Part shown: piece after piece, positions 39,726-48,750 of the stretch
Numbering within the stretch: position 1 is the stretch's first letter
Layout: each line of letters starts with the position of its first letter
Notes under the pieces: generated by a model
Told to the model about the DNA's origin: nothing
What the model saw: the letters and a program-made list of their open reading frames with translations, nothing else
The model's database searches: none
Assembly: GCF_000378825.1 (NCBI RefSeq)
Contig: NZ_KB900388.1
Location: 1,673,947-1,737,946, forward strand
Length of the DNA stretch: 64,000 bases
Direction: 5' to 3'
Source: Salinispora vitiensis
Lineage (GTDB): Bacteria; Actinomycetota; Actinomycetes; Mycobacteriales; Micromonosporaceae
Program-made: the position numbers and the translations under genes

Positions 39726-41651
39726 ATGACCCACCTTCCCCCGCTACTCGCCGCCGTCGCAGCCGGCACCGACCCCGGCCCGTTCGCGCTCGTCCGCCGC
39801 GAAGGCGCCGACCACCTCGACCTCTACACCGGGTCGGTACGGGTGGTGGAACGACTCGCCGACATCCCGCTGCCGACCGGAGCAGCGGGGCCCGCCACCC
39901 TCGCGCTGGTGCCCTACCGGCAGGTGATCGAACGGGGCTTCGACTGCGTTGACGACGGCGCCCCGCTGGAGTGCCTGGTGATCGACCGGCACGAGGAGAT
40001 TGACCTCCCGGCGGCGCTGGCGGCACTGCCGGACGGCGCGGTGGTCACCCAGAACGCGGGCTTCGACAGCTCCGACGAGGAGTACGCGGCCACCGTTGAC
40101 CGGGTGCTGGCCGACGAGATCGGCCAGGGAGCAGGTGCCAACTTCGTCATCCACCGCACCCTGCACGCCACCGTGCAGGGTGCGCCGCTGCGGGCGGCGC
40201 TGGCGGCGCTGCGCTCGCTGTTGCTGCGCGAACGCGGCGCCTACTGGACGTTCGTCGTGCACACCGGCACCCGGACGCTGGTGGGGGCGAGCCCGGAGCG
40301 GCACGTCAGCGTGACCGACGGGCTGGTCCTGATGAACCCGATCAGCGGCACCTTCCGCCACACCGGCGCCGCTGCCGACCGGGCTGACCTGCTGCGCTTC
40401 CTCGCCGACCCGAAGGAGACCGAGGAGCTGTACATGGTCCTCGACGAGGAGCTGAAGATGATGGCCTCGGTCGCCGAGCGGGGAGGCCAGGTGGTCGGCC
40501 CGTACCTGAAGGAGATGTCCCACCTCGCCCACACCGAGTACCTGCTGGCGGGGCGGGGCTCCAAGGACGTCCGCGACGTGCTGCGGGAGACGATGTTCGC
40601 CCCCACGGTGACCGGCAGCCCGATGGAGAACGCGTGCCGGGTCATCGCGCGGCACGAGCGCACCGGGCGCGGCTACTACGCGGGGGTGCTGGCGCTGCTC
40701 GGTCGGGACGAGAGCGGCCGGCAGACCCTCGACGCCCCGATCCTGATCCGTACCGCCGAGCTCTCCCCCACCGGTGAGCTGCGGGTGTCGGTCGGGGCGA
40801 CCCTGGTCCGGCACTCGGTCGCCGCCGGCGAGGTCGCGGAGACCCACGCCAAGGCCGCCGGGGTGCTCGCCGCGCTGGGCCTCGGCCCGCAGGCGCCCGC
40901 GGCAGCCGCGGGGGCGGTGCCCCGGCTCGCCGACGACCCGGAGGTACGCGCGGCATTGGCCGCCCGCAACGCGCCGCTGGCCCGGTTCTGGCTGGATCAG
41001 CGGCCGGCGGACGCCCCCGGCCGTCCCGGGCTCACCGGCCGCCGGGCGTTGATCGTGGACGGGGAGGACACCTTCACCGGCATGCTTGCCCATCAGCTAC
41101 GGGCACTCGGCCTCAGCGTTACCGTGCGGCCGTGGGACGCGCCCGGCCCGCGGGACGGATACGACCTGGTGGTGGTCGGACCGGGGCCCGGCGACCCGGC
41201 AGCGCTGACCCAGCCGAAGATGGCGGCGCTACGCCGGCTGCTCACCGAACTCCTCGCCACCGGCCAGCCGACCCTCGCGGTCTGCCTCGGCCACCAGCTG
41301 CTCTGCGGGCTACTCGGGCTGCCCCTGCACCGCCGGGACGCCCCGTACCAGGGGCTGCAGCGGGAGGTGGAGATCTTCGGCGTCCAGCGGCGGGTCGGCT
41401 TCTACTCGACCTTCACCGCCCGAGCGGACACCGATCGCCTGCCCACCCCGTACGGCCCGGTGGAGGTGGCCCGGGACGACACGAGCGGTGCGGTACACGC
41501 GCTGCGCGGCGCCAGCGTGGCCGGGGTGCAGTTCCACCCCGAGTCGGTGCTCAGCCCGGACGGCGTGGATGTTCTCGCCGACCTGTTGGACGACCTGCTG
41601 CCCGCGGCGGGCCGTGTTGGTCGACCCGGCGGCGTCCGGATCTGCCGATGA
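39726..41651 (+). CDS. trpEG: fused anthranilate synthase (TrpE-TrpG) of the PhzE-like type
   Basis: 641 residues from ATG 39726, preceded by GAGGAG. Residues 1-390 form the chorismate-binding half (GASPERHVSVTDGLVLMNPISGT, AELSPTGELRVSVGATLVRHS). Residues about 437-625 form a class I glutamine amidotransferase with Cys520 (VCLGHQLLCG), His604 and Glu606 (QFHPES). The enzyme makes anthranilate (TrpEG) or 2-amino-2-deoxyisochorismate (PhzE) from chorismate and glutamine. The Trp leader and attenuator upstream favour tryptophan supply, as reported for the Streptomyces venezuelae fused enzyme; no phenazine genes are near. Free-standing, not in an operon with other trp genes. Confidence 0.9.
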   Translation: MTHLPPLLAAVAAGTDPGPFALVRREGADHLDLYTGSVRVVERLADIPLPTGAAGPATLALVPYRQVIERGFDCVDDGAPLECLVIDRHEEIDLPAALAALPDGAVVTQNAGFDSSDEEYAATVDRVLADEIGQGAGANFVIHRTLHATVQGAPLRAALAALRSLLLRERGAYWTFVVHTGTRTLVGASPERHVSVTDGLVLMNPISGTFRHTGAAADRADLLRFLADPKETEELYMVLDEELKMMASVAERGGQVVGPYLKEMSHLAHTEYLLAGRGSKDVRDVLRETMFAPTVTGSPMENACRVIARHERTGRGYYAGVLALLGRDESGRQTLDAPILIRTAELSPTGELRVSVGATLVRHSVAAGEVAETHAKAAGVLAALGLGPQAPAAAAGAVPRLADDPEVRAALAARNAPLARFWLDQRPADAPGRPGLTGRRALIVDGEDTFTGMLAHQLRALGLSVTVRPWDAPGPRDGYDLVVVGPGPGDPAALTQPKMAALRRLLTELLATGQPTLAVCLGHQLLCGLLGLPLHRRDAPYQGLQREVEIFGVQRRVGFYSTFTARADTDRLPTPYGPVEVARDDTSGAVHALRGASVAGVQFHPESVLSPDGVDVLADLLDDLLPAAGRVGRPGGVRICR

Positions 41652-41705
41652 GCGGGTGCCGCTGACGATGTGGGAGTGCTTGCCGGCGCGGGTGACGGTA
41701 GGGTC

Positions 41706-42206
41706 GTGCCCGTGCTCGAGTCACAGCGCGAACCTGTGCCGTTCAACGACGACAGCGAAACGGATACGGCACTGGCGTTTCTGTCCTTCAGCCGGTCCTG
41801 CGTCCTGAAAAAGCTGGAAGGGCTGGACGAGGAGAAGTTGCGACGCCGCTTGGTGGTGTCCGATACGACGTTGCTCGGGCTGGTCCAGCACCTGACCGGC
41901 GCCGAGCGGTACTGGTTCGGATACACAGTGGCCGGCGACCCCCGGTACGCCGAAGCCAACATGGACATGGTTGTCGCGGATGATCAGCCTGCCGAACAGG
42001 TCATTGCCGACTACCGCGCCGCGGTGGCCGACAGCGACGTGCACATCCGCGCGGCTGGTGACCTCGACGTCCGTACGGCCCAGTCCGTGAACGAGGAGCC
42101 CCGTACGCTTCGCTGGGTAATGGCTCACATGACCAGCGAAACCACCCGGCACGCCGGGCACGCCGACGTCCTTCGCGAACTCATCGACGGCGCCACCGGC
42201 CGTTGA
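41706..42206 (+). CDS. DinB-like/DUF664 family protein
   Basis: About 166 residues from GTG 41706 (GTG 41712 is an alternative). VPFNDDSETDTALAFLSFSRSCVLKKLEGLDEEKLRRRLVVSDTTLLGLVQHLTGAERYWFGYTVAG is the four-helix DinB/DUF664 core with metal ligand His in LVQHL. RTLRWVMAHMTSETTRHAGHADVLRELIDG is the C-terminal helix carrying two further His. Relatives include mycothiol-dependent enzymes, and mycothiol is the actinobacterial thiol, but the substrate is unknown. A hairpin lies just after the stop. Confidence 0.88.
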   Translation: MPVLESQREPVPFNDDSETDTALAFLSFSRSCVLKKLEGLDEEKLRRRLVVSDTTLLGLVQHLTGAERYWFGYTVAGDPRYAEANMDMVVADDQPAEQVIADYRAAVADSDVHIRAAGDLDVRTAQSVNEEPRTLRWVMAHMTSETTRHAGHADVLRELIDGATGR

Positions 42207-42209
42207 TCG

Positions 42210-42232
42210 TGTGGCGGCTACCAGCTGCCACA
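42210..42232. terminator. terminator hairpin
   Basis: TGTGGCGGCT and AGCTGCCACA form a 10-base-pair stem (one G-U pair) with loop ACC, between convergent genes. Confidence 0.6.
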
Positions 42233-42325
42233 ACCGCTGGTCAGCCGGAACGGCTAGCCCCGAGGCGCACCCCGCCTTCAGCGAGTCAGTCCGCCTCGAA
42301 CCTCACCTGATCGGCGGCGGAGCGG

Positions 42326-42826
42326 TCAGGACGGGCGCGGCTGCACCAGTTCGGCGCTCTGCACGTAGCGCATCGCGTCGGCGTACTCGGGCTGCTGAGC
42401 ACGCCGATTCATCTCCTCGAGGTCCAGCTCCTCCATCCGTTCCTGGATCCACCACACGTTGCCGAGGGGGTCCCGGACCCGCCCGATCCGGTCCCCGAAC
42501 GCGAGGTAGGTGATGTCCGTGACGGGAGTGGCGCCGGCGTGCAGCGCCCGGGCGAAAGCCGCGTCCGCATCGGCAACGTAGAGCCGCAGAAAGGCGGGGG
42601 TTTCGGGCCAGTGCGGCCGGGCGTCGAACATGAGCAGGACGGAGCCCTCGACGCGTACCTCGGCGTGCGAGACGCTGCCGTCCTCGTTGTGCAGCCGCGC
42701 CAGCTCCTGGCCGTCGAACGCCCCGACGAGGAAGTCGATGAGGCGGGCGGTGTCGCTTGAGATAAGCCAGGGCATGACGGCGTGGTAGCCCTCGGGCACG
42801 GGCCGGATAACGGTCTTCTCGATCAT
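42326..42826 (-). CDS. VOC-fold protein, PhnB/glyoxalase-like
   Basis: 166 residues from ATG 42826, with GGAGATCCG upstream. PVPEGYHAVMPWLISSDTARLIDFLVGAFDGQELARLHNEDGSVSHAEVRVEGSVLLMFDA is a PhnB-like beta-alpha module with ligand residues in SHAEV. PVTDITYLAFGDRIGRVRDPLGNVWWIQER is the second module. PhnB-like proteins are metal-bound dimers, often without known substrate. It stands alone between a DinB-like gene and an MFS gene. Confidence 0.88.
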   Translation of the reverse strand: MIEKTVIRPVPEGYHAVMPWLISSDTARLIDFLVGAFDGQELARLHNEDGSVSHAEVRVEGSVLLMFDARPHWPETPAFLRLYVADADAAFARALHAGATPVTDITYLAFGDRIGRVRDPLGNVWWIQERMEELDLEEMNRRAQQPEYADAMRYVQSAELVQPRPS

Positions 42827-43040
42827 CGGATCTCCCCTCCGGTGCGGCACGAGAGGACCTTAACCTGAATCCGTCAATGAGTGATCGGCGTCGTCTTTGG
42901 CCCGAATGCGTTGATCTTGCTGGTTTGGGGGTGGGGATGTTCTGCTGGCGTCTGGATTCAGAGTGCTCGGGTGCTGTCGGCGGGGCAGCCGCGGAGTCAC
43001 CCTTGGCCACCCGGGCAGCGGCGTAGCCCGGTCGGGCGGG

Positions 43041-44435
43041 TCAGGGGATCCGGACCAGCAGCAGCGCGGCCACGGCGCTACCGGCCGCGACTACCAGGAG
43101 AACTCGCATGATGCCGGCAGCGAGGTCGCCCTGCTCGATCAGCGTGCCGACCGTCGCGATCGCGATGCCCGAGCCGGCGGAGAGGATCGAGAGCGTGGTC
43201 CCGGATGCCTCGCCGGCCCGCTCGGCCGGGACCATGGCCTGCGTGCCCAGGTTGGTCAGGGTGAGCCCGGTCCGGTAGCCGAACCCGGCGATGGCCAGAC
43301 CGATCAGGTACGGCACGATCTCACCGCCGAAGGCCACCACGACCAGGCCGACCGCGCCGACCAGGGTGGCCGCGGCGATCAACCGACGCACCGCGACCCG
43401 TTGGCTGAGCCGACCCGCGAACGGACCGGCGAGGCCACCGCTGATCGAGGCGGCGAGGACCGCCAGGCCCGCGACGAACGGCGAGTAGCCCTGGACCTGT
43501 TGTAGATGGATCGTGGTGGCGAAGATCGTGACCACGAAGGCGATGTTGGCGACCAGCCCCATCAGGGTCACGGCCACGAACCTGACGTCGTGGAAGAGAT
43601 CCAGCCGGACCAGTGGACTTTTGGCGGCCCGTTCCCGGAGCACGAACGCGGCCAGCAGCACCAGCCCACCGACGGCGAGGGCGGTGGCCACCACCGGTCG
43701 CCAGGCGTTCATCCGGTCTGCCGCGACGGTGACCGCGAGGATCCCGAGCACCACCACGACCAGACCAGCCAGGTCAATCGCCCGCGACACCGTGGGGTCC
43801 CGCGACTCCGGCAGCCAGGCGACGCTGGCGACGATGGCGACAACGCAGAGCGGCACGTTAACCAGGAGCACGCTGCGCCAGCTGAGCCACTCGGTGACCC
43901 CGCCGCCGAGCAGCGGCCCCAGCGCCAGCGCCACCGCCCCGATGCCGTAGGCGTTGCCGATCGCCCGCTTCGCCCGCTTCCCCGGGTATGCCTCGGTGAT
44001 CACCGCGAAGGCGAGGGGGAACACGATGCCCGATCCCATCCCCTGCACGGCCCGGAAAGCGATCACGATCGCCGGGTCGGAGCCCAGACCGGCACCGAGC
44101 GAAGCGGCCCCGAAGATCATCAGGCCGACCAGCAGCATGCGGCGGCGCCCGAGGATGTCGCCGAGCTTGCCACCGGGGAGGAGGAACGCCGCCTGGGCCA
44201 GGATGTAGCCGCTGACCACCCAGTGCAGATCGGTGGTGGTCGTCCCCAACTCCGCCGCCATGGTCGGCAGGGCGAGATTCAACGCGTAGAAGTCCAGCTG
44301 CACGAGGAAGATGCAGGCAGCGGCCGCGATCATGGTCAGCTCGCGCCGCGGCCGGTCCGCCTCCCCCGCCGATGCGTCACCCTGGCTGCGGGACCAGGGC
44401 AGACGCGGACGGAACGACACACCGAACCGTACCAT
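43041..44435 (-). CDS. MFS multidrug exporter (DHA2-type)
   Basis: 464 residues. After a basic N-terminal tail, LTMIAAAACIFLVQLDFYALNLALPTMAAELG is helix 1 with the DHA2 motif D1. LLPGGKLGDILGRRRMLLVGL is motif A, and about 14 hydrophobic segments follow to VLLVVAAGSAVAALLLVRIP. This suits export of drugs or siderophores; the substrate is unknown. The ATG at 44435 overlaps a TATAAA, so the true start may be GTG 44420. A 27-base element at 44435-44461, also found at 53164-53191, covers the promoter. Confidence 0.88.
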   Translation of the reverse strand: MVRFGVSFRPRLPWSRSQGDASAGEADRPRRELTMIAAAACIFLVQLDFYALNLALPTMAAELGTTTTDLHWVVSGYILAQAAFLLPGGKLGDILGRRRMLLVGLMIFGAASLGAGLGSDPAIVIAFRAVQGMGSGIVFPLAFAVITEAYPGKRAKRAIGNAYGIGAVALALGPLLGGGVTEWLSWRSVLLVNVPLCVVAIVASVAWLPESRDPTVSRAIDLAGLVVVVLGILAVTVAADRMNAWRPVVATALAVGGLVLLAAFVLRERAAKSPLVRLDLFHDVRFVAVTLMGLVANIAFVVTIFATTIHLQQVQGYSPFVAGLAVLAASISGGLAGPFAGRLSQRVAVRRLIAAATLVGAVGLVVVAFGGEIVPYLIGLAIAGFGYRTGLTLTNLGTQAMVPAERAGEASGTTLSILSAGSGIAIATVGTLIEQGDLAAGIMRVLLVVAAGSAVAALLLVRIP

Positions 44436-44461
44436 TTATACGAAATGTCTTCCTTGTTCCG
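44435..44461 (-). promoter_or_regulatory. promoter element shared with 53164-53191
   Basis: Read on the minus strand it contains CGGAACAAGGAAGAC and TTCGTATAAA. The copy at 53164-53191 differs at a few positions and by one base in length. The GGAA and CGTA blocks could be parts of an alternative sigma factor promoter, though the 13-base spacing is short. Confidence 0.5.
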
Positions 44462-44504
44462 CGGCGGCGCACCTCACCTGCAGCTAGCGCGACACGGCCA
44501 CCCC

Positions 44505-44533
44505 TAGACATAAATAGTTAACAGTCTTAATAA
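44505..44533 (+). promoter_or_regulatory. promoter of the chitinase gene
   Basis: TAGACA at 44505-44510, a 17-base spacer and TAATAA at 44528-44533. This AT-rich site lies 57 bases before the start codon. Confidence 0.6.
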
Positions 44534-44590
44534 TAGGACGGTGTGACGACGTAGCTACCGGCAGCTGCCTGTCCAGGCGTGGAGGCTCCC

Positions 44591-45975
44591 ATGAAGCGTC
44601 CCAGTTCCCTGATCCTGGTCACCGTCCTGACCGTCGCGCTCGGCGCGGCCTGGCTGGCGAAACCGGCGTACGCCGCCGGCCCCACCGCTTCCTTCGCCAA
44701 GGTCTCCGACTGGGGCACCGGGTGGGAGGGCAGATACACGATCACCAACGGCGGCAGCAGCAGCGTGACCGGCTGGAGCGTCGCCTTCGACCTGCCCGCC
44801 GGCACGACGGTCGGCACCTACTGGGAAGCGCTGCTGCACTCCGCCGGCCAGCGGTACACCTTCAGCAACCGGTCCTGGAACGGCACCATCGCGCCGGGCG
44901 CTTCGGTCTCCTTCGGCTTCATCGGCAGCGGACCCGGCTCGCCGACCAACTGCCAGCTCAACGGCGCGGAGTGCGGCGGTGCACCGCCGCCCACCACGCC
45001 ACCACCACCAACGACCGCGCCGCCCACCACCAGCCCACCGACCAGCCCGCCGCCCACCACCACTCCCCCGGATGACGACCTGCCCGCGCACATCCTCACC
45101 GGCTACTGGCACAACTTCGACAACCCGGCGGTCGAGCTGCGCCTGCGGGAGGTCCCCGCCGAGTACGACGTGGTCGCCGTCGCCTTCGCCGAGGCGACCG
45201 CCACCCCCGGCGAGGTGACCTTCGCCGTTGATCCGGGCCTCTCCGCCGCCCTTGGCGGCTACACCGACGCGGACTTCTCGGCCGACGTACAGACCTCAGG
45301 AGCCAGGGCAGGAAGGTCATCATCTCGGTCGGCGGCGAGACCGGACGGGTTACCGTCAACGACGCGGCCTCCGCGGTCGCCTTCGCCGACTCCGTGTACG
45401 CCCTCATCCAGCAGTACGGCTTCGACGGGGTGGACATCGATCTGGAGAACGGCCTCAATCCCACCTACATGGCGCAGGCCCTCCGGTCCCTGCGGGCCCA
45501 AGTCGGGGCTGGGTTGATCATCGCGATGGCGCCCCAAACCATCGACATGCAGAACCCAGCCAGCAGCTACTTCAAACTGGCGCTCGACATCCAGGACATC
45601 CTGACGGTGGTAAATACCCAGTTCTACAACTCCGGCGCAATGCTCGGCTGCGACCAGCGGTTCGCCTACAGCCAGGGAACGGTGAACTTCATCGTCGCGT
45701 TGGCCTGCATCCAGTTGGAGGCGGGGCTGCGGCCGGACCAGGTCGGGCTGGGCCTGCCCGCCGGCCCGGGCGCGGCCGGTGGGGGGATCGTCGCACCCAG
45801 TGTGGTCAACGCCGCGTTGGATTGCCTGACCAGGGGTACGAGTTGCGGCAGCTTCCAGCCGCCCCGCACCTACCCGGGGCTGCGGGGCGCGATGACCTGG
45901 TCGGTGAACTGGGACGTGACCAACGGCGACAGCTTCGCGCAGACGGTTGGCCCGCACCTGGACACCCTGCCCTGA
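44591..45975 (+). pseudogene. secreted GH18 chitinase with CBM2, interrupted by a one-base frameshift
   Basis: ATG 44591 follows GGAGG. The signal peptide ends near AAWLAKPAYAA. A CBM2 (DWGTGWEGRYTITNGGSSS to CQLNGAECGG) and a Pro/Thr linker follow, then the start of a GH18 barrel (HILTGYWHNFDNPAVELRL). At 45293-45296 the frame is lost: CAGACCTCAGG should read with one more C. From there the next frame continues KVIISVGGETG, FDGVDIDLE with the catalytic Glu, IAMAPQT, and runs to a stop at 45975 (TPGLRGAMTWSVNWD-like end). With the base restored it would be about 460 residues. It could be a recent pseudogene, a sequence error or programmed slippage. Confidence 0.9.
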
Positions 45976-45985
45976 CGTACGGAGT

Positions 45986-46009
45986 GGTGCCGCCAGATTG
46001 GGCGGCACC
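45986..46009. terminator. terminator hairpin
   Basis: GGTGCCGCC and GGCGGCACC form a perfect 9-base-pair stem with loop AGATTG, between the chitinase and the convergent membrane protein gene. Confidence 0.75.
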
Positions 46010-46034
46010 GACCCAACACGCTTCCCGTACTGGT

Positions 46035-46424
46035 TCAGCCGAAGAAACTGAGGTAGCCCAGGAGCGCGCCGTAGCCGATGAAGCCGACCCCCATCACCCG
46101 AAGCCCCTGGGCTGACCCGCGCCCTTGTTCCGCCGACCGCAGCACCAGCTGAGGGATCCAGTAGTAGCTGATACCGCGCAGGGTGAAGAAGACTCCCAGC
46201 AGGGTCACCAGCACCTCCGGCACGCCACCCCACTCGAAGTGGGTGACCAGTACGCCGAAGCCGACGAAGAGGTGCATCATGCCGGAGATGTTCACCGCCA
46301 TCAGATCCGACCGGTCGGCCCGTTGGGTGAGTCGCAGATAGAACTGGGTGGCCACGATAAACGCGACTCCGGAGGTCAACAGATACAGCGAGAGGATTTT
46401 GCCGAGCGTCTGGGTCAGGTCCAT
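46035..46424 (-). CDS. small four-helix membrane protein
   Basis: 129 residues. Four hydrophobic helices are clear: ILSLYLLTSGVAFIVATQFYL, MMHLFVGFGVLVTHFEW, VLVTLLGVFFTLRGISYYWIP and VMGVGFIGYGALLGYLSFF. I do not recognise a named family. It follows the TetR gene by 33 bases on the same strand, so it is probably its co-transcribed target. Function unknown. Confidence 0.78.
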   Translation of the reverse strand: MDLTQTLGKILSLYLLTSGVAFIVATQFYLRLTQRADRSDLMAVNISGMMHLFVGFGVLVTHFEWGGVPEVLVTLLGVFFTLRGISYYWIPQLVLRSAEQGRGSAQGLRVMGVGFIGYGALLGYLSFFG

Positions 46425-46457
46425 GTTCGCCGCCTCAGGGGTGTGAGCATCGATTGA

Positions 46458-47063
46458 TCAGGTGCGAAAGATTCCTTTACCGAGTAGCTCCGACGCCATC
46501 TGCCCGTAGGCTGACTCCACCGCCGCCCCACCATCGAGGTTGGTCAGGTCGACCCCGAGCAGCCGCTGCACATGTTCGTGGAGTGCGAGTGCCCCCAGGG
46601 ACCAGATCGCGAGGAGCGCCGCCCGCTCGTAGGGATAATCCGTCGGTCGGATCAAGCCCGACGCGACTCCTTCGGCGAGGTAGTCGACCGCGTCCTTGAC
46701 CATCTCGTCTACCAGCGCGGCCGTGTGCGGGGAGCCGTCGGCCAGCGCCCGGGCCAGGTATCGCAGTAGCGGCGGCCCGTCACTCAGATCCCGCAGCTCC
46801 GCCGGGTCGATTCTGCCGGCCCGCATCACCTGCTGCTTGTGCTCCCGCACGAAGGCCGCGACATGCTTGTCGCAGGCCACCCGCAGCCCGTCCTTCGTAC
46901 CAAAGTAATGAATGATCAGTGAGGGGTGGACGTCGGCTGCCGCCGCAATGGCACGGACCCCGGTGCCCGCTACACCCTGATCGGCGAAGAGCGTGATTGC
47001 GGCAGCAAGGATACGGCTCTTCGTGGCGGACTTGTCGCCTCTCGGCGGCGATTCATCGGACAC
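46458..47063 (-). CDS. TetR-family regulator
   Basis: 201 residues. DKSATKSRILAAAITLFADQGVAGTGVRAIAAAADVHPSLIIHYFGTKDGLRVACDKHV is the TetR DNA-binding domain in the PSLIIHYFGTKDGL form. The C-terminal half contains YLARALADGSPHTAALVDEMVKDAVDYL, helical. It is the first gene of a pair with a small membrane protein. A near-perfect palindrome is 12 bases upstream of its start (47075-47092), so autoregulation is likely. Effector unknown. Confidence 0.9.
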   Translation of the reverse strand: MSDESPPRGDKSATKSRILAAAITLFADQGVAGTGVRAIAAAADVHPSLIIHYFGTKDGLRVACDKHVAAFVREHKQQVMRAGRIDPAELRDLSDGPPLLRYLARALADGSPHTAALVDEMVKDAVDYLAEGVASGLIRPTDYPYERAALLAIWSLGALALHEHVQRLLGVDLTNLDGGAAVESAYGQMASELLGKGIFRT

Positions 47064-47074
47064 GCTACCCAGAC

Positions 47075-47092
47075 TAAACGAACGTTCGATTA
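47075..47092. promoter_or_regulatory. TetR operator upstream of the 46458-47063 gene
   Basis: TAAACGAACGTTCGATTA is an 18-base palindrome with a single symmetric mismatch; its core CGAACGTTCG is perfect. It fits the AAACGAACGTTCG class of TetR sites. Confidence 0.75.
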
Positions 47093-47134
47093 ATGTCCAG
47101 CTATCGCGATGATCACCATGCTCGTATTAACTAC

Positions 47135-48463
47135 TCACACCGGCTGCGGCCAGCGTGTGTGATTGACGTCGATCGTCACCCGGTGGGTGTGCACCCACGC
47201 CACTCCATTCCACTCGGCGTCGACCAGGTGCGCGCGATCAGCGTTCACGCCATGCTGGTGCCGGAGAACGTCGGGAAGGCCAGCGGGCCAGAGCCGGCCG
47301 GCGGCGAGTCCCGCCACTAGCACCAAGCCCGCCAGGAGCGCCCACGCCGTGGGCAAGCCGGCCCCCGCGCCGACCCAGCCGACGAGCGGGTAGGTGAGCA
47401 GCCAGCAGAGGTGAGACAGGGAGAACTGGGCGGCGAACAACGCTGGCCGGTCGGCGGCAGCCGAGGAGGCACGCAACACCCGGTTGACCGTGACGACAAT
47501 CAGGCCACCGGCGAAACCGATGAGTAGCCAGACACCCATCGCCAACGGCCAGGACGGCACCGTCGGCAGCAGCAGCGCCCCGGAGAGGGCGAGCAGAGCC
47601 GTGCCAGTGCCGATGAGCAGCACACCTCGATCCTCGCGTCGGCGCAACAGCAGCGGCGCGCCGAGCGCCGCCGCGATGCTGCCGAGGCCGGAGACGGTGA
47701 GCAGGAGTGGAACCTGCGCCTCGGTGGCGTTCAGCAGGTCGCGCACCACGTTGACCGTACTGACCAGGGTGATGGCACCAGAGCCGGCGACGACCATGTT
47801 CAGCGCCAGCACCGCCCGCAATCGCGGCGCGGCCGCGAACATCCGCACCCCGGCGAAGAGGCGCTCGGAGAACCGGACCCGGCTGCTACGTTGCGCCCTG
47901 GGCACCGTTGCCGCGCCGACAAACAGCGCGGAGACGAGGAATCCCACGGCCGTCCCCACAAACAGAAGATTGAACTTCAGAACGAGCAGCAACGCGACGG
48001 CGACAACCGGGCTGGCGATATTCTCCAGGGAGACGGCAAGCTGCGACGCGGCGAGCGCCTTCGTGTAGTGCTCCTCATCCGGAATGATATCCGGGAGCAC
48101 GGACTGGAAGGTGGGCGTGAAAGTGGCCGACGCGGCCTGCAGCACCGCGATGATCAGATAGATCTGCCAGACCGCGTCGACCCACGGCAGCAGCAGGACG
48201 GCTCCGCACCGGACCAGGTCTGCGCCCACCATCACCACGCCCCGCGGCACCCGGTCCAGAACCGCTCCCACCAGCGGCGACACGCACACGTACGCGACCA
48301 TCTTGATCGTCAATGCGGTCCCGAGGACCGCTCCGGCCCGCGCGCCCGCAAGGTCATAGGCGAGCAGCCCGAGCGCCACTGTCGCCAAACCACTGCCGAG
48401 GAGCGCGACTATCTGGGCAGCGAAAAGCCTCCGATAGGCGCGATTACCCAGCAGCGCACGCAC
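47135..48463 (-). CDS. MFS transporter with His-rich C-terminal tail
   Basis: 442 residues with about twelve helices. MRALLGNRAYRRLFAAQIVALLGSGLATVALGLLAYDLAG is the first helix. SPLVGAVLDRVPRGVVMVGADLVR is motif A, of the NreB/enterobactin-exporter-like group. The last 45 residues (LRHQHGVNADRAHLVDAEWNG, HTHRVTIDVNHTRWPQPV) hold six His, similar to tails seen in actinobacterial MFS proteins linked to metal resistance. Export of nickel, cobalt or another metal is inference. It converges on the TetR region across an intergenic gap that holds no metal regulator. Confidence 0.85.
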   Translation of the reverse strand: MRALLGNRAYRRLFAAQIVALLGSGLATVALGLLAYDLAGARAGAVLGTALTIKMVAYVCVSPLVGAVLDRVPRGVVMVGADLVRCGAVLLLPWVDAVWQIYLIIAVLQAASATFTPTFQSVLPDIIPDEEHYTKALAASQLAVSLENIASPVVAVALLLVLKFNLLFVGTAVGFLVSALFVGAATVPRAQRSSRVRFSERLFAGVRMFAAAPRLRAVLALNMVVAGSGAITLVSTVNVVRDLLNATEAQVPLLLTVSGLGSIAAALGAPLLLRRREDRGVLLIGTGTALLALSGALLLPTVPSWPLAMGVWLLIGFAGGLIVVTVNRVLRASSAAADRPALFAAQFSLSHLCWLLTYPLVGWVGAGAGLPTAWALLAGLVLVAGLAAGRLWPAGLPDVLRHQHGVNADRAHLVDAEWNGVAWVHTHRVTIDVNHTRWPQPV

Positions 48464-48750
48464 GATTAATCGATCCCCTTCCGGAATTTCCGCCGCCGAG
48501 GAGATTACCGGCGAAAGTTGAATGCGACAATGCCGCTAATGCCAAGGGAGTGCAACAGACAGCCCTTAACAAGTACGTTCAGCGGGCGATTGCGTCGTGG
48601 CTGTCCCGCTGTCGAACCTGCGGTGCGCCGACCGCGCGGTATGTGCTCCCGCCCCGCCGCTCGCCGCGCCCCTCGCCCGCCCGTCACACCTCAGCCAAGA
48701 TGGACCAAGTCTGACGCGGAGCCGAGGGCGCGCGGCGGATAGGCTGCGGC
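48464..48750. other. intergenic region between MFS and HAD genes
   Basis: 287 bases with no convincing gene on either strand. The sequence is AT-richer near the MFS start (ATTAATCGATC) and GC-rich near the HAD gene. I see no strong repeat or operator. Confidence 0.5.

Noticed and set aside
39726-41651. Phenazine biosynthesis PhzE
   Set aside because: No other phz genes are near, and the Trp leader with attenuator points to tryptophan synthesis. Sequence alone cannot fully exclude a PhzE-type reaction.
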